Both the position numbers and the translations under genes were made by a program. The notes under the pieces were generated by a model. That model saw nothing but the letters and a program-made list of their open reading frames with translations. It did no database searches and was not told the DNA's origin. Positions 36,701-48,700 of a DNA stretch of 64,000 nt are shown here, piece after piece. The stretch comes from Sabellastarte sp. h YS-2021. Taxonomy: Eukaryota; Annelida; Polychaeta; Sabellida; Sabellidae. Positions within the stretch are counted from its first letter, which is position 1. Every line of letters starts with the position of its first letter. The DNA is taken from positions 162,921,609 through 162,985,608 of the forward strand of contig OZ024929.1 in NCBI GenBank assembly GCA_964017235.1. The letters run 5' to 3'.

Positions 36701-39700
36701 TTTGTGAATATAGCCCCAGAACCCAGTCATCAGGTTATCATTGTCTCCTGAAAATATTTTCAATTCACACAACTTACAATTTCCCGGGGGTCTCAGAAGA
36801 AAAATGGACAGGGTACCAGACTAATCAAAAGACGTTTTTCAGAGACAAAAGATTCACGTCATATGTTTTCAAGAGAAACCGGTCCAGATAGATCTTATCA
36901 GCACAGTTTAATTAGGTCCCTGAGGTCAATAATAAAAATCCCTCCACAAATCTTAAAAACAAAAGATAAAAAACTGTAATATTTATAGAACGTTTACTAG
37001 CTGAAATTATTCAAAACGATCCGAAAACGGCTATTGGTTCCCACTCGAAACGCCCGAAATTCATGAAGAAAGACGCGAAAAATCCCATAACAGTATCTAG
37101 GGTTGGCCCGAGATGGCCAACCCTAGATAAAAATTACTATGCACAGCAAATAATAATAAATAATATTCTTCTCTGTGACTTGTGTATGAAATTTAATGCA
37201 ATAAAAATGACATCAAACACTAAATATGTGTGATTAACTGAGAGGAAAGGCAGGCTTTATCACTTGTGCTACATTTAGTGGGAATAGTTTACTGCTTGAG
37301 ATATGATTTCTTATGCTTGACAAAATAGAATGTCCTTGTGGGTTAGCAAGTTTGGCATCTAATGATATAGGCGGTCACCTCTGTGTAGGTATGACTCCCC
37401 AAAATGACAATGCAGAGTACCTGTCATAATATGACCCTGGTTGTTGCTGTTGCATGAGACATAAAAATCACAACTTTGACCTTTGACAAAATTAAATCCA
37501 CATAATAAAGGAGTCCATATTTAAATATCCCTAACTCTATATCATTTTATTGTGTTATAGTATATTAATTATATCATATTTATTGCAATAACTGGTGTGA
37601 CTTTTTAAAAAATATTTGAAGAACACGAACACCTGGTGTGATCCACAATCTTGCTGGAACTCTGTTTAAAATAGTTTTTGTGATTGTTTTATTGAAGCTA
37701 GAAATATAATATCTATACCAATTTAAAGGTAATTTTCTAGAGGTTATGTTCCTTTTGATTTAAGGAAAATTGGTCCAATATTAAGATAATTGTTTTAAAA
37801 ATTACTATGCACAGCAAATAATAATAAATAATATTCTTCTCTGTGACTGGTGGATGAAATTTAATGCAATATAAATGACATCAAACACTAAATATGTATG
37901 ATTAACTGAGAGGAAAGGCAGGCTTTATCACTTGTGCTACCTTTAGTGGGAATAGTTGAGTGCTTTAGATATGATTTCTTATGCTTGACAAAATAGAATG
38001 TCCTTGTGGGTTAGCAAGTTTGACATCTGATGATAGGCTGTCACCTCTGTGTAGGTATGACTCCCCAAAATGACAATGCAGAGTACCTTTCATAATATGA
38101 CCCTGGCTGTTGCTGTTGCATGAGACATAAAAATCACAACTTTGACCTTTGACAAAATTAAATCCACATAATAAAGAAGTCCATATTTAAATATCTCTAA
38201 CTCTATATCATTTTATTGTTACAGTATATTATTTCTATCATATTTATTACAATAAGTTTGACTTTTTTAAATATCTGAAGAACATGAACACCTGTTCAGA
38301 TCCACAATCTTGCACAAACTCTGTTCAAAATATTTTTTTTATTGTTTTATTGAAGCTAGCAATATAATATCTATACCAATTTAACAGCAACATCAATAGG
38401 TTATGTTCCTTTTGATTTGAGGAAGATTGGTGTAATATTATCCAAGATATTAGTTTTATATATAATAAGCTTGAGCTGATTTTTGGCTCAACCTGAGCTT
38501 GATTCCTTTTGTGAATATAGCCCCAGAACCCAGTCATCAGGTTATCATTGTCTCCTGAAAATATTTTTGGTTCACACAACTTACAATTTCCCGGGGGTCT
38601 CAGAAGAAAAATGGTCAGGGTACCAGACTAATCAAAAGACGTTTTTCAGAAAGAAAAGATTCACGTCATATGTTTTCAAGAGAAACCGGTCCAGATAGAT
38701 CTTATCAGCACAGTTTAATTAGGTCGCTGAGGTCAATAACAAAAATCCCTCCACAAATCTTAAAAACACAAGATCAAAAACTGTAATATTTATAGAACGT
38801 TTACTAGTTGAAATTATTCAAAACGAGCCGAAAACGGCAATTAGTTTCCACTCGAAACGCCCGAAATTCACGAAAAAAGACTCGCAAAATCCCATAACAG
38901 TATCTAGGGTTGGCCCGAGATGGCCAACCCTAGATAAAAAGGATAAGGGCAAGAGGGCAGGGACATAGGACCGTAGAAAAGCCTGTCATTGCTGAAGTAT
39001 ACAATAAACACATAGCTGGGGTGGACATAATGGATCAAAAGCTTGGATCAAAAGCTTGGAACATATGCATTTCCACACATAAGTTCCAAGTGGTATTTTA
39101 CAATTTATGTCCTGGTAAATGGTTATATCATCTATACCAAGGTTACCAAAGAAGCAGGACAAGAGCATAGGAGTCAAAAAAAATTTAGAGAGAAATTTAT
39201 TGGTGGACTTCTTGAAAACTACAACAGACCTGAAACAAGGAGGGGCAGACCTAATCCACCACAAATACTTTCTAGACTAAGAGAACGCCATTTCATTTGG
39301 GAGATATGAAGATTCTAGGTACAAGCCTGACTGCATTGTTTACAGTGATAGAAATAAACCTGGATGGAAAAGAGTGCAAACTAACTATAAATGTGCTCAA
39401 TGTGAATTACCCATGTGTTATTATAAATGTCATGAACTTTATCACACAGTTGCAATAAGCACTGAATTCCCCAGTGTATGAGTCTCTCTGGAAAAGTGGG
39501 CCAAGGCCTTACTTGACAGATTAAGGAACTCTGTTAGATAAGGATCCTCTTATATAGGATATCTAGTCACAGGTCTTTTCATAATCATTTTTGGCTGCTT
39601 TTGCACCCTTTGAATCTGAGATTGATCTGTTTGTCAGTAGCCTTGATACTGTCTTAACAGTTTGTATTCAGAAAAGACCTAGTTAAGGGCAGCCAAAAAT

Positions 39701-42676
39701 TAAGGGTACAGAGATTTCACCTTGCCTGAAGCTCCAACTCTTTGACTGCCAGTAGGAGACCTCGCCCATAGGGGCCCCAGAGAGACTAGGGGAGACACAT
39801 TTGTCCTCAAAACAAGGTTGTCCCAATTGTACCCCCTAGTGGAACCAGGGGTTTTATAAATTTATTTTCAGGTAAAGTAGCAGCCTGAAAGTCCTGTTCA
39901 AATTTATCAAAAACATCTTTAAGTTGAGGACTGAGTGGGAGCATAGCTGAAGGGCCCCTTGGCCTAAGCTCCTGTTGGCCTGCTACATTATTTAGACCCC
40001 AGACTGTGGTGGAGGACCTAGGCAAACTGTCCCTGGGGTATGGGAGATTCAAGAAACTGCCTAAGTTTCAATGTCCTCGGAATATTGTTAACAGCAAGTC
40101 AGGCAAATCTACTTCCCCAAAAATACAGAGTCTAGGTCTGATTTGATGGACCTTGTTCAGAAGCCCTTTTGGGCTTGAGGACTTTTTGTCTTGCACAGAA
40201 GCCCCAGATAAGTGCCTCCAAACATCCAAACTGCATGGACTTTGGATCCGAACAATCATCTGAACATCCGAACATATGCTCGGATGGTTAGTACTTGGGT
40301 GATTATGCAAGTCAAGCTGTTGGTTAGGACCAGGCTTCAAAAATCTGAACTGCTCGGATAGTTATAACTCAGAAGAAATTCAAGTCAAGTTGTTGGTTCA
40401 GACAAGGCTTCAGATCCAAGCGGAGATCTGATGAGATCTGATCCACCCCCACTTGGAACTGTATGACAGATTTAATCTGACAGAGATAGTAGTGTTTCCA
40501 TAATAAAAGCCTGGAACCTCCACATTTATTTCTTCAACAGTCAGTTTTAAAAAACAACCACTATTTGTCGTTGAATTGAAGCAATTGGAGACAAGGCAGG
40601 CATTATGTAAACAATTTACGTTTTAACTGCCTTGCCATTGTACATTAAAAATTTGTCTATTTTACAAAGACCTTATACGTAAAATATTTTAAATATTTTA
40701 TATATTCATGTTTATATCAAATCTATGATGGATCTTTAATAAAATGCACAGGAATGGGGGACAACTTTTTATTGCCAAACCAAGGTCTCTTTTGCAAGCA
40801 CCTGCTGTCTAGATAAGACGATTTTGAACAAGGACTCGTATTTAAGTTTATAGTTTAACCCTGTAAATGATCAAATAGTGTAGCAGATAATGGTTAAATA
40901 TTTTATTTTATTTGTTTTATTTCGACAGGCATAGATCCTGTATATAAGCTACATACACGAGTCATAGTCTCTCAGCACATGCTGTCTAGATGATGATGTC
41001 ACCAAACCAGTTCCCCACAGATTCTCCTCGGAGTCAGTTTCCCTGCTTTATTTCATATTTTAACCCTTAAAATGGTCAAATAATGTAGCAGATAGGGAGT
41101 AAACCCTTAAAATATTTATTTTATTGGATTGCAACAGGCATAGATCCTGTATACAAGCTACATGCACAAGTCGTTGTCGCCCCATCTTTTCTTTACATGA
41201 ACCCGGAAGTGGATTTTAAGTTGTAAAATATGTTAAATAGTTCCAGATGGTAAGCTAATGTAGCGCAATAAAAGGTAATATGTGTGTCCTCACCTGGTCC
41301 TCTACTGTTTCCTTCTCCAATACCTCTGGTGGTACTGGTGGGTATTCTATAATCTCAGTTTTCTCATAGCTGCTGGATGTTTGAGAAGGTCGAACTAATT
41401 CGTAGTCATTGTGACGTGTTCGAAATTCTACACCATTCAGCACAACCACAATTTCACCATGACCTGGGAATTTGAACAGAACAATCACACTTTGTGTCCA
41501 AGATGAAATCTAAATACAGTACACTTTGTACAACTAGGGCTTTTAAATCAGACAGGATTTGGTTCTTGTTGCTCCAAACTTCCAGTCCCAAACCTAAATG
41601 CAATAATACTGTAATGATGGAATGCTGGGTGGCGAAAAATTGCTCTACTTAAACTTGACCACTCTTGGGGCCCTACCCATAAAAGGGATCAAGCTCAACC
41701 TGAGCCAAAAGTAGGCTAAAATTTACCTATACAATGGATCAGGATCAACTTGTTTCCATAAAAAGTTGAGCTGATTTTACGCACAGCTTTTGGGGTAACT
41801 TGGATTAACAACATGAATTAAATTTTGGATCAAACATGGCTGAATTTTATGTAATGGATAAAAAAAAGCTGAACTTTCTGAATACCAATTTAAGCCAAAC
41901 ATCAGCAATTATTTGTATATTTTAATCTTATTTTCAGCTCAGCTTGATCCTTCTTTGTGAATACAACACCTGCATTTCAGTTCCATATACTAGTTATATG
42001 GAAAAGATGAGATGAGTCCTGCCTCACTGACCAAGAATGAGCAGAATTGGGAATTAAAATATAAAACTGTTTCGTCAACATCAATCACACTGGCTTTACT
42101 TATACAGAGTGTACTGTATTTGCCAATAAATTTCCAGGTGACCTAGTCATTAACATTTGGCATCCAACCACAGGCTGTCACCTCTGTGTGGTGTGCATGA
42201 CTCCCACAAATGGCAACGACGAAGGTCAAAGGTTAAATCAAGGTCATACCATGACACTACATACCCAAACCCATAAGTAATGTCCATGGCTTTTGCATCT
42301 TACAGTTTTCGAGATATAGTGTGACAAGATGGTCAAGGTGACTAAAGTAAGCTTAAAAGTCAAGGTTACACCATGACGTTGCACACCTACATTTGCTAAC
42401 CAATGTCCCTATAAAGTATCAATTTCCTACACTTTACAGTATTGAGATGTAGAGCGGACAAGATTTTACATGTCAAGGTCACTACAGCAAGGTCAAAGGT
42501 CAAATCAAGGTTACACAATGACATTGCATATATACCTCTGCAACCAATGTCCCTATCAACTAACAAATTCCTACACCTGACATTTTCTGAGATATAGCCT
42601 GGACAAAATTTTCAAACTCAAGGTCATTACGGCAAGGTCAAAGGTCAAATCAAGTTCACACCATGATGTTGTACAC

Positions 42677-42714
<38 letters not shown>

Positions 42715-45700
42715 CGCCCCCTCCAAACCAGTGTCACTACCAAGTATCAACTTCCTACACCTTACGGTTTCTGAGATATAGCACAGACAAGATTTTAAAG
42801 GTCAAGGTCACTGGAGCAAGGTCAAAGGTCAAATTAAGGTCACACTATGACCCTACAAACCAACACCCCAACCAATGTCCCCACCAAGTTTCAACATCCT
42901 ACAACTTACAGCTTCTGAGATATAGCAGAGACAAACTTTTTCCCACCGCCCATGGGTGAAAACAATACCTGCACAGCCTTTAAAAATCACAACTTTGCTT
43001 ATTACTTGAAACATGAATATTGAGCTCATAGATAATTAATGTTAACATTTGCATTTAGAGCAATTTAGACAAAGATATCAGCAGTTCCTGCAATAGAGAA
43101 GATCAAAGTTGGAGTTTTGTGTTCTATTCAATATGCTTACAACAGGATATACACTAAATTCCATGTGCCAATTAAACTGGATTTGAATGCACGGTCACCT
43201 ATACATTCTATATACCACCTGTATACATGTACCTAAGAGGTCTCACAGCTTTCCACCAATGAGAATGCAGGATTTGATACATAAGGTACACAGAGTCCTA
43301 AGGCATATGAGTACTCTACAGGTTGAAAATGAGCTCAAAATCACTCCATCTCTTACTGTTTTTGAGACACTTACACTGTTCTAATCTAATTTCCATAAAA
43401 AGAATAAAAACTAGAGATTGCGTCTTGACGCAGTGTATCCCCAGACGGGAGATGGTTGAAGTGTGACATACAGAGTATTATGTCAAATGTGACCCCACCA
43501 AAAGATTCGAAACCTCTACGACCAATAATAAGAGAGATATAGACCATTAGAGGTATCAAGGACCACATTCAACCTTGAAGGAGGGATCTAAGGTCAAATC
43601 TGAGCCCACCAAAAGACTTGGGGCACATGATTTCCTATAGGTTGTCTTCACATCCAAAACCTCTACAACCAATAACAAGGGAGATATAGGCCATTATGGG
43701 TATGAAGAACCACATTGACCTTGAAGGAGGGGTCCAGTAAACCAGCAAAGGATTCGGGGCACATGATTTCCTATAAGTTGTCTTCACATCCTACACTTCT
43801 ACGGCCAATAATAAGGGAGATATAGGCTCCTTTAAGTGTGGTCACCTCAGATTTTCAAAATCGTTGCCATAGCAACCAACCAAATTGAACAAACTGAACC
43901 AAAAGCTAGCCAGGCAAGATTTCATAGCAGGGAAGATATCTTGAAACCTTGGTAAGGATAGGTGCAACAGATTTCCAGCTATAAGTGATTTACTCAATGG
44001 TGAACTGTCAATGTAGCTATTACTCAGTTAGCTATGGACCTACAGCTCTGAAAATTTGCAATGATAGAGTACATTTAAAAGTACATGAACAACATATTTG
44101 ACAAAAAAGAACCTCTAAAGTTAATAGGTTTGCAGATATAAGTGATTTACTCAATGGTGAACTGTCAAGGTAGCTATTACTCAGTCAGCTATGAACCTAC
44201 AGCTCTGGAAATTTGCCATGACACTGTGCAACAAAAATTAGATAAACAACATATTTGACAAAATTATTGAAACTCTAACAGTTCTGAAAAAAATAAATAT
44301 CATTTACTCATTTTGGTCATGGTTAAAAATAGCTAGCCTCGGAAGGCAAGAACCCCAGCCTGCAGGTACAGCTAAATGGCCAACAACATTGAGATTTGGG
44401 AAAATCTTAGGAACAACTTCTGTTGTAAGAAGTATATAGAACCCACGAAATGTTCTACAAAAGATTCACAGACCATGATTTCTTACAAGTAGTTTTTATA
44501 CTTTGAAGCCAAAGAAACAATTATAAGGGAAATGTAAGGCCTTTTTGATATGATGACCCTCCTATTTGGCATTAAAGATATGATGTGGCGGCCATTTTGT
44601 TTCCAAAACAAGGACACAATTACTCTTGGGAAAACATTCCCATCCATTTACATTTTGTGCAAATCTGTTGAAGCTGAAATATTTTAGGTTACAGAAAACA
44701 TTAAAGATTTTAGAACAAACTTTAAGACCCAAAAATTTAAAAGTGCTACCATGGCAACAGTTGCCGCTGGATACCACCAAATCCTAATCAGCTCTAGATC
44801 CTCTTAAGGTAAACATATCCTGAAAATTTGGTAAAAATCCATACAGGGGTTTAGGCTGTGGAACACCCACAAACTTTAAGACACGAAAATCTTAAAATTG
44901 TTGCCATGGCAACAGTGGTATCCGGATACGCACCAAAACCTAATCAGCTCTAGATCCTCTTGGGGTAAACATACCCTGAAAATTTGGTGAAAATCCGTGC
45001 AGGGGTTTTGTCTGTGGAACACACACAATCTTCAAGACTTGAAAATCTTAAAAGTGTTGCATGGCAACAGTTGTTACCGGATACCCCCAAAACCTAATCA
45101 GCTCTAGATCCTCTTGGGGTAAACAACCCATGAAAATTTGGTGAAAATATGTGCAGGGGTTTAGACTGTGGAACACCCACAAGCTTTATGTAGAAAGTAC
45201 GATTTTGAGTCATTTTAGCAGGCCTAAGGTGACCTTGAAAACAACAGCCAAGGTCAACAAATTGGATGCTGGTACTCCATCATGTACTCAACCTCCAAAG
45301 CCATTTTCAATAGTTTCCATGATGCGCTTCAAGGTCAAATTTCTGCATGCTTACAGAGGACATATATATGTATTATATATACCAACCATAGGATGATCTA
45401 ACTTTTTGTATAATTATGAGAACTGGGCCTAAATGTGAAAAAATGGCCAAAATCTAACCTTTAAGAGGCCACCAGTGACCTTGAAATTGAAGGTCAAGGT
45501 CACAAAACAATAGCGTTCATGGCATTGCCCATATATACCCACATACCAAATTTGCAAGGTCAAACAAATATTTTTTAAGTTATTGCGTCCAAAAGGAAAT
45601 CTCTGCGGCGGTGGTGGCGGCGGCATGATCGTACTGAATCCTAAGTATCCCCGACTTTTGTCCGGGAATACAATAAATTAGTAATTCATAAGGAAACATT

Positions 45701-48700
45701 TTAAAAATTCTGCAAAGATTAATAAATAATGGGGCTGTAATTCAAAGGGAATGATGTATTTGCAGTGTACTTGCAATGATGTACTTGCAGAAGTTGTAAC
45801 CAATATCTTGATGAATATACTACCAAATAAATTGGCCCAAGAAATGTCTATACCCCATAATCTGTGGAAACAACTTTGGATACCATAAGATATATCTTAG
45901 AAGTAAAAAGTACAAAGATAAGGAGTTGTTCATGACACATGGGGTAAATTATGTAAGACTCCAGGAGAAAGAACTCTTAAAAGAAATTGAAAATATATGC
46001 AAAGATAAAATATCAAAACATGACAATTTAATAGCAAAATGACAGCATTAAGTTGTGACATAAAATTTATGAAGCAATTTATCAACTGATCTATTCATTA
46101 ACTGAATTATAGCTGTCAATGGAGATATCATGATTAGGGCAATTAGGTAAAAATAAATATAATAATTAGTTGCAGCAATCCATATAGCTCTGTGATATCG
46201 GAAGTCTATGTTTCAAATGTAGCAGTTGAAAACATTCTGGCAAAGCCAAAGGTCACACCACGGTCACACTATCATGTTGCACACCTACATCCTGCAACAC
46301 TTCATACATCTACAACATGGTCAATTTCAAATCAATGGCACACCATGACATTGCACCCCTACATCCAACCAATACCCCACCCAAGTACCAACTTCCTACA
46401 CCTTACAGTTTATGAGATAAACGCTGGACAAGATTTTTTAAAATTAAGGTCGCTACAGCAACATTAAAGGTCAAATCAAGGTCACACTATGATGTTGCAC
46501 ACCTATACCCTTCAACCAATGTCCCTACCAAGAATCAATTTCCTGCACCTTATAGTTTCCAAGATATAGCCCAGACATTATTTTAAAGGTCATGGTCACT
46601 TGGGCAAGGTCAGAAATCAAATCAGTATCACAACACTGCATATCTACACCCTCTAATCAGTGTCCCCACCAAGTATGCACTTCCTGTACCATGTTTCTGT
46701 GGTACAGCTTGGAAAAGATTTTTGCATAGCATTCCATAGTTCCTTATCGTCGCATTTTTTTTAAAACCAAACTTGACATTTAATATTTTTCAATAAGTAC
46801 TTGAGTCAGTGAAGAGTAGGTCAAGACTTTAAATCTCTGCCTTATATTCACAGTTTAATGTGTATGAATATTTCGATCTGAATTATGTCAGTTCAACAAC
46901 CCAGATTCCTCCACTAAACGTAAAAGGCAGGAACTATTTTATATCTGGGCCTTCCCCACCCTTCACCCAACGGGTATCAACATATTTGTGTGAGTTTATG
47001 CTCTCTTACTGCACTCTTAACCCAGGTGCCTACCTGTTATGTTTATTTTATATTTTTCTCTCTTATTTTCTATGAAATATTTAGCAATAAAAATGAAGCA
47101 TTGTTCAATCTACAGAATATTTTGTCGTCACATAACAGGTATTATGCATCAGTTTCCTCCTCTATTCGCAATTTAGTATTTATCACTGCAAAGGTGCCAA
47201 AACAGAACCATAATAGAGCCATAATACCCCAATTTCAATCAACAGTATCTGTTATTGATATGTAACTTTGTGACATCAATCCTAGTTACAAAGTACACAT
47301 ACTAACTAAAGTACTAAATGAAGTACAAAGACAATGACTCACCCACAGTTCTGATGAAGTTGGGGTGATTGTGGATTGCTTCAACTCCAAGGACATTTCT
47401 ACCACTGAATCCCTGCGAGTCATAAGACCTTGTACCATCTGATGTCACCCTTTGCTACAAATAAATTCAGCAAAAACTGGCACCAAAATGTCCCAACACA
47501 AACTAAATTCAGAGAGCACTCATGCCAAAAATATTCCAACAGTGAACTACCAAAAATGTTTCATAATTACCACAATGCCAAGAAAACTATCTACACTTAC
47601 CTTTTGAACAAAACAATCATACATTTTAAACTAAATTCATACTTAAACTAGAAGGCAGCCAAGGCAATTAAGTATCCTATATTGTAGTTTCATCAAAACA
47701 CTGTTTTTTTAGTAATCTCAACAAAGCCCAATCACTGAAAATAGGACAGTTGAAAATTCTGGATTTTTAATATCTAGAGTATAATCTGGAGCTTTCCCCA
47801 AATTTAATCACTTCATCCTTTGGCCAGTCTGTCCCAATTAAAAAAAATTCACAAACATGCATCCATTAGTCTGGGAATAATTGTGAACACAAAGAAACAA
47901 ACAAAAACCAGTGATAGTTTCAGGTGGATTGCTTGGTTTGTGTTTTAACATCAAACCTTGATCTAACATATCATGATACTGTATGTTATGTATTTGGGGT
48001 ACCATATATTTCCTGGACACTCGTTAACTTTTTGTTGTCCCAGTCCTCCTGCACTTTAAACATCTTTACCCTATCCGGTAAAAATTGCTCAAACATTCAC
48101 TGTATCTCTAATGGTTTTCATGATAATATTTTCAATTTCCACCAAAATTCAAGATATGGATATGTATTTTGAAATATCAAAATTGCTTCCCAAGTTTCAA
48201 GTGTTGAGATAGACCTTTCAAAATTCTGACATTTTTTAGCTACAGAGAAAGAAGTAGAACATCATATTTAATGAAATACTGTAACATACATCATTCTACA
48301 GATATTACTGATTTTCTTAACTCTGAGGATATAAAGTAGCCATGTAACCCATGAAATGAGCAATCCTGTGTGAATCTTCACTGTGTCATATGTTATCGAA
48401 GGAAAAGTATTAAATATACATTGAAAATGGGATCTGTGAAAATTTGGGACTTTTTATGTCAGCCCCTCCTCACATAAATAATTTCAGAAAGATCTGTTCA
48501 TTAATTTTGGAGTAACACAGGCATAAAAATAGCATCAGAGATGCCCGTTTCCCACAGCCTGGGGAAATAGTTTTCAAAGCCATGAGATAAAGAAGTGGTG
48601 AAACAGTACAAAAACTGGAATACTTTCAGTGTCACTTATATAAAGGTCCAAATAATAGACAACACTAGATATTGCATCTCGACGCAGTGTATCCCCGGAC

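Larger units (their letters stand above)
31740..38456. repeat. ~750-bp macrosatellite, alternating A/B units, each with a captured SINE
   Basis: 'gtgtgattaac' marks unit starts near 31764, 32519, 33268, 34022, 34767, 35533, 36287, 37228 and 37896; spacing is 747-765 bp except where interrupted or shortened at the right end. Units 1, 3, 5 and 7 share 'aatgaccttgtaggttagc' and 'tgttgcgatgagac'-like text. Units 2, 4 and 6 share 'aatggatttgtgggttagc' and 'tgccctggctgttgctgtta'. The true higher-order unit is therefore a ~1.5-kb dimer. Each unit contains a decayed SINE family 1 ('ggttagcaggtttgacatct', 'ataggctgtcacctctgtgt', 'gaccctggctgttgctg', 'actttgacctttgac'). No gene. Confidence 0.88.
11781..41273 (-). 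mobile_element. DIRS-type YR retrotransposon shell (element D2), filled by nested insertions
   Basis: The left edge 'ttgaaaattttaattactt' (11781-11799) is the exact reverse complement of 12050-12068. The adjoining 12069-12100 is the reverse complement of 41242-41273 with 29 of 32 bases matching, ending at the same 'gcaataaaa'. An internal region complementary to both outer ends is the hallmark of DIRS elements (internal complementary region, ICR). Orientation agrees: RNase H and recombinase remnants lie near the left (3') end at 13660-12543, and a DIRS-like gag lies near the right (5') end at 40345-39545, both on the minus strand. The stretch between (about 13885-39520) is later insertions. 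It fills intron 3: removing it leaves about 360 bp. The right inverted repeat is badly diverged inward of 41242, which is the main uncertainty. Confidence 0.68.

Noticed and set aside
31740-38456. Regular repeats that could suggest a CRISPR-like array
   Set aside because: Units are ~750 bp, diverged, contain a SINE and lie in a eukaryotic intron. No short identical repeats with unique spacers and no cas genes.
42663-42959. 98-codon frame with a Thr-His repeat
   Set aside because: Produced by reading through the (CA)n microsatellite and the AGGTCA array; not a protein.
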